From the NCBI RefSeq assembly GCF_036703385.1, contig NZ_DATNPA010000193.1:1-14522 (forward strand): a stretch of 14,522 nucleotides of DNA. Reading direction: 5' to 3'. The notes beneath the pieces are model-generated. The model was not told the DNA's origin, made no database searches, and saw only the letters and a program-made list of their open reading frames with translations. Made by a program: the position numbers and the translations under genes. Origin of the DNA: Allocoleopsis sp036703385. Its GTDB lineage: Bacteria > Cyanobacteriota > Cyanobacteriia > Cyanobacteriales > Coleofasciculaceae. The first letter of the stretch is position 1, and the number at the start of each line of letters is the position of its first letter. Positions 1-8,600 of this stretch are shown here, piece after piece.

Positions 1-7
1 AAGTCAG

Positions 8-32
8 CCCTGCAAAATGCTATTTTTCAGGG
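8..32. terminator. Imperfect hairpin beyond the recombinase gene's 3' end
   Basis: An 11-bp stem (CCCTGCAAAAT at 8..18 against ATTTTTCAGGG at 22..32, one mismatch) closes on a 3-nt loop. It lies 37 bases past the stop of the minus-strand recombinase gene, where a transcription terminator would be expected. Neither strand has a clear run of T after the stem, so it is not a classical intrinsic terminator. It could instead be the edge of a dispersed palindromic repeat. Confidence 0.35.
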
Positions 33-68
33 TTTCTAGGAGCGGTTAATCAAAAATTCTCAGCCTCA

Positions 69-620
69 CTATTGGGGGCGAGTACGTCGGTAGTAAGTAC
101 TGCGGCTAATCCCTAAAGACTTACAAATATCGGCGATGGAATCCGTTGAGGTGTCTGCCAGATGTTGGGCTGTCGCAATCTTCTTTTGGGCTATAGCCTG
201 CTTCCTACCACCTTTCCTCCCCCTAGCTCTAGCCGCTGCTAATCCCGCCATCGTTCTCTCGCGAATGATGTTACGCTCAAACTCGGCTAGAGAACAGAAG
301 ATGTGAAAGATTAGCTTTCCGTTGCTGGTGGTCGTATCGATGCTCTCGGTCAGACTGGCAAACCCAATTCCTTTGGCATTGAGGTCTTCCGCGATTTCAA
401 TCAGATGCTTGAGAGAACGTCCCAAACGGTCGAGTCGCCACACGACCAAGGTATCACCTTTACGGAGCTGTTCGAGGGCTTTGTCAAGACCAGGGCGCGA
501 TGCGAGAGCTCCACTTGCCTTGTCAGTAAAGATGCGTGAGCAATTAGCAGCTTTTAAGGCGTCAGTTTGCAAATCCAACGTTTGCTCATCTCGACTGACA
601 CGGGCGTATCCTATTTTCAC
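69..620 (-). CDS. Serine recombinase (resolvase/invertase family)
   Basis: A complete small serine recombinase of 183 residues, the usual length for Tn3 resolvases and Hin/Pin invertases. The N-terminal catalytic domain has the nucleophile region YARVS (Ser9), the arginine motif DRLGRS near residue 64, and the segment EFERNIIRERT around residues 113-123. The C-terminus has a basic hinge (ARARGRKGGRK) and a helix-turn-helix (DSIADICKSLGISRSTYYRR) for DNA binding. Such enzymes cut and rejoin DNA at short paired sites through a serine-DNA link. Beside parA and parB it most likely resolves plasmid multimers or is the remnant of a transposon. It lies outside the Tn3 element at 9626-13763, which has its own tyrosine recombinase, so it probably does not serve that element. 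Resolvase and invertase cannot be told apart from sequence alone. Confidence 0.93.
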   Translation of the reverse strand: MKIGYARVSRDEQTLDLQTDALKAANCSRIFTDKASGALASRPGLDKALEQLRKGDTLVVWRLDRLGRSLKHLIEIAEDLNAKGIGFASLTESIDTTTSNGKLIFHIFCSLAEFERNIIRERTMAGLAAARARGRKGGRKQAIAQKKIATAQHLADTSTDSIADICKSLGISRSTYYRRTRPQ

Positions 621-630
621 TCTTAGGCAA

Positions 631-694
631 TGTCTCGCAACTCATTCACTCTAGAGTATCACGAGACACGGATTGAGAGACGAGTTAAGAGACA
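631..694. promoter_or_regulatory. Candidate res/operator region of the serine recombinase
   Basis: Just upstream of the recombinase start, TGTCTCG (631..637) and CGAGACA (662..668) form a perfect inverted repeat 38 bp across. A perfect 10-bp palindrome ACTCTAGAGT (648..657) lies between them. Further GAGAC copies occur at 677..681 and 689..693, and GTCT-TAT-AGAC at 740..750. Half-sites bound by Tn3-type resolvases begin with TGTC, and res sites normally lie beside the resolvase gene, where they also repress it. The spacings do not match a canonical three-subsite res, so this is only a candidate. Confidence 0.35.
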
Positions 695-911
695 CCCAAA
701 ACGGGGATTTGAGGATTGTGCAAGTGAGTGAGTCAAAGTGTCTTATAGACGACCGTTTTTGAGAGAGTGATTCAATTGTGTGTTCGGCTGATAACGACTA
801 AAACTGTATCGAGGCAGTATAGTAACAACTCTTACATCAAGCCTAAACGTTGGAGTACGAAAGTTGAGATAGGTGTAGAATGCCCATCATCACGCTCGTT
901 TTTACAAGGTT

Positions 912-1577
912 ATGTCGCAAATTCTTGCGATCGCCAACCAAAAAGGTGGGACTGGCAAATCGACAACAGCCGTCCATCTTGCCTATTATTTAGCCATACA
1001 ACAGGGTCATAAGACTCTGCTGATTGATGCAGATTCGCAGAGTTCGTCATCTCAATGGCTGCACAATCTAAAAAAGTCTATTGCCTTTAAAGCGATTCAT
1101 GAGAAAGACCGACTATTTGAGGAAATTCCTCGGTTAGCCTCTGACTATGATTACCTGGTGATTGATGGACCAGCAGGACGGCTAGATGACGAAACGAAAG
1201 CCATATTAGCCTGGAGCAACCTGGTGGTTGTACCAATTCAGCCTAAAGTGCTAGACCTTAGTTCTACGCTCAAGGCTGTTATGCTGATTAATCAAGCTCA
1301 GCAGATTCGACAAGGCCAGCCCTTAGGTACTCTTTTTCTCAATCGAGCCAAACCAGGAACTCGCTTAAAAGATGAAGCCACTCGCTTTCTTCAGGCGGTT
1401 CCAGGCATGGTCGCGCTCAAAACAATTATTCATGACCGTGAGGCAATTGCCGATGCACCTGGGCAAAATGCTACCACCTGGACGATGTCGGGAAGACCAG
1501 CCGCATCGGCAAGGCGTGAATACAAGCAACTATTTAGCGAAATTCTTTCTCTCCTTAAAGGTTTAGATCCAACTTGA
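912..1577 (+). CDS. parA: ParA-family partition ATPase
   Basis: A 221-residue ParA/MinD-type ATPase. The deviant Walker A motif KGGTGKS is at residues 11-17, with the signature lysine at position 11. LLIDADSQ follows at 36-43 (Walker A'), and a Walker B-like strand, DYLVIDGPAG, lies near residues 77-86. There is no N-terminal DNA-binding extension, so it is a short Soj/type Ib-like ParA rather than a P1-type repressor. ParA binds DNA non-specifically when ATP-bound and moves ParB-parS complexes, segregating the replicon. The parB gene follows after 48 bp on the same strand, suggesting one operon. The ATG at 912 begins a sequence that matches the family from its first residues. A weak AAGG lies very close before it, so the ribosome-binding site is poor. 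A possible -10 box TAGAAT is at 876..881. Confidence 0.93.
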   Translation: MSQILAIANQKGGTGKSTTAVHLAYYLAIQQGHKTLLIDADSQSSSSQWLHNLKKSIAFKAIHEKDRLFEEIPRLASDYDYLVIDGPAGRLDDETKAILAWSNLVVVPIQPKVLDLSSTLKAVMLINQAQQIRQGQPLGTLFLNRAKPGTRLKDEATRFLQAVPGMVALKTIIHDREAIADAPGQNATTWTMSGRPAASARREYKQLFSEILSLLKGLDPT

Positions 1578-1625
1578 CACTTTTGAAGCTCTTTCAAAGC
1601 TTTCTGGCAGACTTCCACCCCTGTT

Positions 1626-2576
1626 ATGGCCCAAAAACGTAAATCACTCGATGAAAGTGCTCTTGAGTTTTTTAAGAGTCCGATTCCTGAGTCGGCAGAA
1701 GCTCCAGCTAAAGCCGCCGAATTGGTGGCTCTAGAGTTAATTCATCTGCCAAAGCAGCAACCCCGACGCTACTTTGATGCCCGAAAGCTTCAATCTCTGG
1801 TGCAGTCGGTCAAAGAGCATGGAATTTTGGAACCTTTACTCGTGCGTCCTTTATCTGACAAACAGTATGAGCTAGTAGCTGGGGAGAGGCGCTATCGTGC
1901 GGCAAAGGAAGTCAATTTATCTCAAGTCCCGGTAGTCATCCGAGAGTTGAGTGAATCAGAAGCGCTCCAACTTGCCTTAGTTGAGAACCTACAACGAGAA
2001 GACCTTAACCCAGTAGAGGAAACTGAAGGGGTTTTGCAGTTGCTTGCCCTTAAGCTCAGCCTAACTGTTGACGAGGTTACGTCTCGTCTCTATCGGATGT
2101 ATAACGAAGTCAAAGGCAATGTAAATTCGGCTAACCCTAACGTTAGGGTTAGCGACCAAGACCCGACTGTTCAATCTGTATTTGACTCTCTAGGACTGAT
2201 GGGTTGGGAGTCCTTTGTCAAAAATCGCCTTCCCCTGCTGAACTTACCCCCTGAACTTAAGGAAGCGTTAAGTCGCGGAGAAATTGCTTACACCAAAGCC
2301 CAAGCGATCGCACGAGTTAAGGATGAGCAAGAGCGCAAGGCTCTCCTTGAAGCTGCCCTGAACGAAAACTTATCTTTGAGTCAAATAAAAGAACGCATTG
2401 CCAGCCTAAAGGATAAGAGTGCTGATAACAATGAGGGCGAACCCTCCTCTCTTCGTAGCCGCATGGCGACAGCCTATACCAAAGCCAAGAAGTCGAAAAT
2501 TTGGGAAGACCCCAAAAAGCAGAAACGGCTAAAGAAGCTTTTGGCGGAACTGGAAGCGCTGGTTTCTGAAGGATAG
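1626..2576 (+). CDS. parB: ParB/Spo0J-family partition protein
   Basis: A 316-residue ParB. The N-terminal CTP-binding/ParB domain spans about residues 36-130, with the signature GERRYR at 86-91 and ENLQREDLNP at 120-129. The central helix-turn-helix region is split by an insertion of roughly 40 residues (about 155-200, YRMYNEVKG to WESFVKNRLPLLNLP), an arrangement I associate with cyanobacterial plasmid ParBs. The C-terminus is lysine-rich (about 285-305), ending in a leucine-containing helix probably used for dimerisation. ParB loads on parS, slides as a CTP-dependent clamp and stimulates ParA. It lies 48 bp after parA, very likely cotranscribed. A 24-bp perfect palindrome is embedded in frame at codons 169-176, inside the insertion, and may be its own binding site. 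Confidence 0.93.
   Translation: MAQKRKSLDESALEFFKSPIPESAEAPAKAAELVALELIHLPKQQPRRYFDARKLQSLVQSVKEHGILEPLLVRPLSDKQYELVAGERRYRAAKEVNLSQVPVVIRELSESEALQLALVENLQREDLNPVEETEGVLQLLALKLSLTVDEVTSRLYRMYNEVKGNVNSANPNVRVSDQDPTVQSVFDSLGLMGWESFVKNRLPLLNLPPELKEALSRGEIAYTKAQAIARVKDEQERKALLEAALNENLSLSQIKERIASLKDKSADNNEGEPSSLRSRMATAYTKAKKSKIWEDPKKQKRLKKLLAELEALVSEG
2130..2153. repeat. Perfect 24-bp palindrome inside parB, candidate parS
   Basis: The left half is GCTAACCCTAAC and the right half is its exact reverse complement, with no spacer. It begins exactly on a codon boundary and encodes ANPNVRVS in the insertion within the ParB helix-turn-helix region. parS sites are palindromes and can lie inside par genes, as the Bacillus subtilis site in spo0J does. 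This sequence is not the chromosomal parS consensus, but plasmid systems use divergent sites. It could instead be a mobile mini-palindrome of the kind that interrupts cyanobacterial genes in frame. Confidence 0.5.
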
Positions 2577-2717
2577 AAATTTATTCCTCTACTAAAGAAG
2601 TGCGTTCAGAAAGTGGACGAGCACTGGTGAAGTGCAGTAAAAACGTAGAAGCCATTTTTCGGAAAAAATTGTTTCATTTTTACTTTCGCAAAAAAATAAA
2701 TAATAAGGAACACTTAC

Positions 2718-2739
2718 CCCTTTGCTCAATAGCGAAGGG
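2718..2739 (+). promoter_or_regulatory. Hairpin covering the ribosome-binding site of the helicase gene
   Basis: CCCTTTGCT (2718..2726) pairs with AGCGAAGGG (2731..2739), giving a 9-bp RNA stem (one U-G pair) with a CAAU loop. The right arm contains GAAGGG, the likely Shine-Dalgarno of the ATG at 2749. A competing small hairpin, GGGT (2737..2740) with ACCC (2745..2748), would use the same G run. This arrangement could hold translation of the helicase down. An earlier TTG in the same frame (2722), behind AAGGAA, falls inside the stem, which argues against it as the start. Confidence 0.4.
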
Positions 2740-2748
2740 TCAGAACCC

Positions 2749-5601
2749 ATGTCTAAATCAGCCACTGAGCGTTTTATCCCCACTCCTGCCTCTATTGTTT
2801 CCTGTCGGTCACGCCAATGGGTGGTGCTGCCTTCGGAAAACTCGGACATCATCCGCTTGCGTCCCTTAAGTGGTAACGAAGACCAGATTTGCGGCATTTA
2901 TCAACCTCTGGGACTCGAAGCACTAGCGCCCGCTCAATTTCCTCTACCCCAACCCGAAGCCATTCAAGACCACGCTGCCGCCCAACTGCTGATGGATGCC
3001 GCCCGGTTGAGTCTGCGGAGTGGAGCTGGACCCTTTCGGTGTTTGGGGCGACTCTCCGTGCGACCCCGTCCCTACCAGTTAGTGCCGTTGTTGATGGCAC
3101 TGCGCCTGGAGACGGTGCGACTGTTGATTGCCGATGATGTGGGGATTGGGAAAACCATTGAAGCGGGCTTGATTGCCCGCGAACTTTTGGATAGGGGAGA
3201 AGTCAAGCGATTAGCCGTCCTTTGCCCACCCCAACTGTGTGACCAGTGGCAGCGGGAACTCCAGGAGAAGTTTCAAATTGATGCAGTGGTTATTCGTTCT
3301 GGCACTGTCTCAAAGCTAGAACGAGGACTGCCCTCTGGCGATCGCCATATCTTCGACTATTACCGACACATTATCGTCAGTCTCGACTACGCCAAGTCAG
3401 AGCGGCGTCGTGCTATCTTCCTCTCCCATTGCCCCGACTTGGTCATTGTAGATGAAGCCCACACCTGCGCCCATACCAACACTGAAGGAGTGGCGGTACA
3501 ACAACGTCACCAATTGGTGCAGTAGATTGCCGAAAAAGCAGAGCGACATTTGGTTTTACTAACGGCAACGCCTCACAGCGGGATAGAAGCCTCGTTCTTA
3601 TCGATTCTAGGTTTACTCAAGCCGGAGTTTGAACAGCTCAACCTCGATCGCTTAACCGATAAAGAACGCCAAGAGCTTGCCAATCACTTTGTCCAGCGCC
3701 GACGGGCAGACGTGAAGTTGTGGTTGGGCAATGAAACGCCGTTCCCGGAACGAGAACCGTTAGAGCTTCCCTATCGCCTATCAAAAGAATACCGCAGTTT
3801 ATTTGAAGACGTTTATAACTTCGCCCGTGGGTTAGTCAAGACAGCAGATGACCGTCTCAGTTATGCCCAACGTCGGGGACGATATTGGTCAGCTTTGGCG
3901 CTGATTCGTTGCGTGATGTCTTCTCCCGCTGCCGCTATCGCCACCCTCAACCGTCAGGCGAGTAAAGCGGGAGATGTCACTGAGTTAGTTAGCGACTTGG
4001 ATGAGGAGTTGATGGGGGCTTATGTTTACGACCCCACAGAACAGGAGCAAGCCGTTGATGCACCGCCGACTGTAGTGGTGGAACAAGGACAGCAATCCTA
4101 TGGGGACTCCGATAGACGCAAGTTGAGGGCGTTCGTCCAAGCGGCGGAGAAACTCCAAGGACAAAAGGATGCCAAATTGCAAAACGCGATCGCATCCGTC
4201 GAATCTCTCATCAAAGAAGGCTTCAACCCTATCCTCTGGTGTCGTTACATTGCCACAGCTAACTACGTCGCTGAAGCGCTGCGGCAGAAGTTGGAGAAAA
4301 AAGGCAGCAACATCCGCACGATCGCAATTACCGGGGAACTGTCGGAAGACGAACGGGAAATCCGGTTAGCCGAGTTGAAGTCCTATCCCCAACGGGTGAT
4401 GGTTGCTACCGACTGCTTGAGTGAGGGGGTGAACCTCCAAGAACATTTTAGTGCTGTTATACACTACGACCTGCCCTGGAATCCGAATCGTTTGGAACAG
4501 CGGGAGGGACGGATTGACCGCTACGGGCAACCTGTGCCAATTGTCAAAAGCTTTTTGCTCTACGGTCAGGATAACCCAGTGGATGGTGCCGTGCTGGAAG
4601 TATTGATTCGCAAGGCGGTACAAATCCACAAGACGCTGGGCATTACGGTACCCGTCCCGATGGATAGTGCTACGGTGACGGAGGCGGTGTTTAAGTCTCT
4701 GTTCGATCGCGTCCCAGAGGCAAAGCAGCTATCGCTATTCGACTTGCTCGATTCTGAAGATTCTGCCCTAAGTCAGGTTCATAAAAGCTGGGACAGGGCA
4801 GTCGAACGGGAAAAACTCAGTCGGACTCGCTTTGCTCAACGGTCAATTAAGCCTGCTGAGGTGGAGCAGGAGTTGGTGGAGTCCGATCAGATTTTAGGAA
4901 GTGAATCAGATGTTGAGCGTTTTGTCAAGTCCGCCTGCGAGCGGCTGAACAGTTCCTTGATTAAGAAAAAGCAGGGATGGTTGCTGCAATCGCCGCCTCA
5001 ATGTCTGAAGGCGGTTCTGGGAGATAAGCCGCGTTTGATTTCCTTTACAACTCCCGTACCCGAAGGGGTGGAATACATCGGACGCAATCACCCGCTGGTT
5101 GAGGGGTTAGCGCGTCATTTGCTGGAAGAGGCACTGGACAATGTGCCAAATCCTACTGCTGCCCGTTGTGGCTTCACGGTTACGGATGCTGTAGAAAAGC
5201 GTACCACGCTGCTGTTGGTGCGACTGCGGCATCTGTTAGACAGTCCGAAGCACCAAAGTTTGCTAGCGGAAGAATGCTTTGTGGCTGGCTTCACCGGAGC
5301 ACCATCCAATCCGCTGTGGCTATCAGCAGAAGAGGCAATGGAACTGTTGCAACAAGCGGAACCTGTGGGGGATATTCCGCCAGCGATGAAACGCTTGGAA
5401 GTCGATGAACTCTTGGGGCGAATTGAGGAACTGAAGGAAGAATTACGACAAATTGCGGAACGGCGATCGCATTCTCTTTCCCAATCTCATCGCCGTGTTC
5501 GAGCAATCACCAAGGAAGGACAGGTCAAAGTTACCCCCCAACTCCCAATGGATATTTTGGGCGTCCTAATTTTACAGCCAGGAAAGAAGAAAGGTAAATA
5601 A
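2749..5601 (+). pseudogene. drmD: DISARM DrmD-like SNF2 helicase, interrupted by a TAG codon
   Basis: An SF2/SNF2-type helicase reading frame of 950 residues, interrupted only by TAG at 3523..3525 (codon 259). Before the stop come motif I (ADDVGIGKT, 128-136) and motif II (DEAH, 235-238). After it, in the same frame, come motif III (TATPHSG, 272-278), motif V (ATDCLSEGVNLQ, from about 553) and motif VI (QREGRIDRYGQ, from 584), then a long C-terminal region with charged helices. The start ATG at 2749 has GAAGGG eight bases upstream. The architecture, and an adenine methyltransferase starting one base after the stop, match DrmD of class 1 DISARM, an anti-phage system. The context CAG-TAG suggests a CAG-to-TAG or similar point change. 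The 3' part has no convincing start of its own (only TTG at 3550, no clear ribosome-binding site). A sequencing error or readthrough would restore the protein. The family call is firm for the helicase and good for DrmD. Confidence 0.8.
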
Positions 5602-8600
5602 ATGAGCGCAGTCGCAACCACCTTAATCGGAGTTCAAATTGAGGGGAATTTGATTGCCCCTGACATGACCACAGATTTGCTGGCTGGAGAAATTAAAGGG
5701 CAAACACCGGAAGACTTTAATTTTGCCAAGACTGATAAGCTTGCCGATGAAATTGCGATCGCGTGGGGCGATGCTAAGGCATATTGGACAGCATTTCAAC
5801 GGCGACTGGCGCGACTGGATGCAGACGATATGGCTACCAGTCTCACTCGCGAACAATGGGCGGTGCCGTTATTAGAAAGTTTGGGCTACAGTCCGGTTTA
5901 TACGGCTAAAGCTGAGATTGTCGATGGGCAAACTTATGCCATTTCTCATCGTGCTGAAGCGGGGGAGAATAAACCGCCTATCCATATTGTCGGCTGTCGG
6001 GTGAAGCTGGAACAGCGTCCGCCTAGCGGTACGCCTCGACTCTCGGCACACACCCTGATGCAAGAATACCTCAATCGCACCGAGCATCTGTGGGGTATTG
6101 TTACCAATGGGTTGCAGTGGCGGCTCCTGCGGGACTCCTCGTTGATGTCTCGCCCCACCTATATTGAGTTTGATTTAGAACAAATTCTCAACGGGGAGAA
6201 CTTTGCCGAGTTTGGGCTATTTTATCGCCTCTTCCATCGTTCCCGCCTGCCGCAAGGGATGGATGATGCGGATGAGTGTTTGCTGGAGTACTATCACCAG
6301 GAAGCGATTCAGCAGGGAGGACGAGTCCGCGACAGACTCCGGGATGGGGTGGAAAAAGCTTTGGTTTTGCTGGGTACGGGATTTCTACAACATCCTGCTA
6401 ACCAGCAACTGCGGCAGCAGTTTGAGTCGGGGGAACTGACGGATAAGGTTTACTACCGCCAACTGCTACTGCTGATTTATCGCCTTTTGTTCTTGATGGT
6501 TGCGGAATCTAGGGATTTGTTACTCGCTGACGAAGACCCAGAGAAAGCGCGAATCTACAAGGAATATTACAGCGTTTCGCGCTTGCGGAATATAGCAGAA
6601 CGCCGCAGTTATCGGCGAGAGGGGTTCCAAGATTTGTGGCAAGGGTTGCGGGTGACGTTCCGCTTGTTTGATGAAAACTGGCGGGGGGAAGCGTTAAAGC
6701 TTTCTCCTCTCAATGGTGACTTATTCGGTTCCAAGACGCTGCAAGATTTGGATGCTTGTGCGATTGATAACCACGATTTGCTCTTAGCCATTCGGGAGTT
6801 ATCCCTGTATGTAGCCGTGCCGACGGCGGCTTCTCGCCGAGTACAACAAGGGCAGTTGCGCCGGGTGAATTATGAGGCGTTGGATGTCGAGGAATTGGGC
6901 AGTGTTTATGAAAGTCTGCTCGATTTTCATCCCCAGGTGGTGCAACGGCAGGGAATTTATGAGTTTGCCTTGGTGCTGGGGAGCGATCGCAAAACCACTG
7001 GTTCTTACTATACGCCACCGGAGTTGGTCGGGCAGTTGATTAAGAGTGCTTTGGAACCTGTCATTGCTGATAAGTTGAAGGGGACGAAAACTCCGGCAGA
7101 ACAAGAAGCGGCTTTACTCAGTTTAAAGGTTTGCGACCCTGCCTGTGGTTCGGGACATTTCCTTTTGGCAGCAGCGCGGCGGATTGGTAAGGAGTTGGCT
7201 AAGGTTAGGACGGGAGAGGCGCAACCGGGACCGAAACCGTTATCCAAAGCAATTCGAGATGCGATTCAAAACTGCATCTATGGGGTGGACTTGAACCCCT
7301 TGGCGGTTGATTTGTGCAAGGTGGCGTTGTGGATTGAGGGGTTTAATCGGGGGTTCCCGCTGAATTTTCTCGACCACCGGATTAAATGTGGCAATTCCCT
7401 GGTGGGAGTGCTGGATTTGGATTGTCTCAAGGAAGGCATCCCGGATGAGGCGTTTAAGGCGGTGACGGGGGATGATAAAACGCTGTCCTCGCAGTTTAAG
7501 AAGCGCAATAAGAAGGAACGGGAGACGGATAACAAGGGGCAGTTATCGATTTTTGTTGACCAGTTGGATGAATCGCGATCGCAGTATGCTCAAACGCTAC
7601 GGCAGGTAGGCGCGATTGATGAAAAGACTACGGGGCAATACCGAGAAAAAGCAACTCAATATTACCAGAGTCGCCAAGATTCTGGGTGGTGGCGAGACTA
7701 TTCTGCCTGCAATTTGTGGACGGCAGCATTTTTCATGCCGCTGACGGAACAAAATTTGCAATTGTTGCCGACAACTGCGGCGTTGACTCAGTTATTGCAG
7801 GGGAATCTGTCTACACAAAAGGTAGTGGAAGCAGCGAATAAGTTGGCACAGGAGAAGCGCTTTTTCCACTGGTATTTGGAGTTTCCTGAAGTGTTTGAAC
7901 AGGGTGGGTTTGATTACGTATTGGGAAATCCACCTTGGGAACGGATTAAGTTAGAAGAAAAAGAATTTTTTGCTTCTCGGAGTGCTGAGATTGCTAATGC
8001 AGCAAATAAGGCAGCACGGGAAAAGTTGATCAAGCAGCTACCTCAGACTAATTCGGTGTTAGCACAGGCTTGGGCAGAAGCAAAACACGATGCTGAGGCA
8101 CAGAGTAAGTTCCTCCGTGAGTCGGGAAGATTCCCACTGACGGCTGTGGGAGATATCAATACCTATGCTGTGTTTACAGAGACTACCAGAAATCTTATTT
8201 CACCTAACGGTAGAGCTGGAGTAATTGTTCCTTCAGGAATTGCAACTGATGACAATTGCAAGAAATTTTTTGGAGATTTAGTTAAATCATGTAGCCTGAA
8301 AAATATAACTGGATTCAGGAACCTAAAGTTTATATTTAGCGGCATACATGATTCTGTCAAATTTTGCATATTAAGTATGGGTGGTATAGCTTATAATTTC
8401 TCTGAAATGAATTTCACATGGTTAGCCCACACAATCCAAGAAGCTAATAATCCCAAGAAAGAAGTTACACTTACTAGCTCAGATTTCTTACTGATTAATC
8501 CTAATACTCTCACTTGTCCGGTTTTTCGTAGTAATGCTGATGCTGAACTCACAAAGAAAATTTATCATCGTGTACCTGTATTAGAGAATGAACATACAGG

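Noticed and set aside
69..620. Serine recombinase as the resolvase of the Tn3-family element
   Set aside because: It lies 9 kb outside the inverted repeats, and the element carries its own tyrosine recombinase.
322..654. Plus-strand reading frame of 110 codons over the recombinase gene
   Set aside because: It is antisense to a clear serine recombinase, shows no recognisable domain, and has no ribosome-binding site.
767..1012. Reading frame of 81 codons ahead of parA
   Set aside because: It overlaps the parA N-terminus in another frame, and the peptide has no family resemblance.
2130..2153. Telomere-like CCCTAA/TTAGGG repeat
   Set aside because: There is only one inverted pair and no tandem array, so the resemblance to eukaryotic telomere repeats is coincidental.
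3523..3525. TAG as a programmed pyrrolysine or readthrough codon
   Set aside because: No pyrrolysine genes are seen, the flanking bases are not a known readthrough context, and a CAG-to-TAG type point change is simpler. It is kept only as a remote option.
3550..5601. 3' half of the helicase as an independent gene
   Set aside because: The only start is a TTG without a ribosome-binding site, and the product would lack motifs I and II. It is better read as the tail of the interrupted gene.
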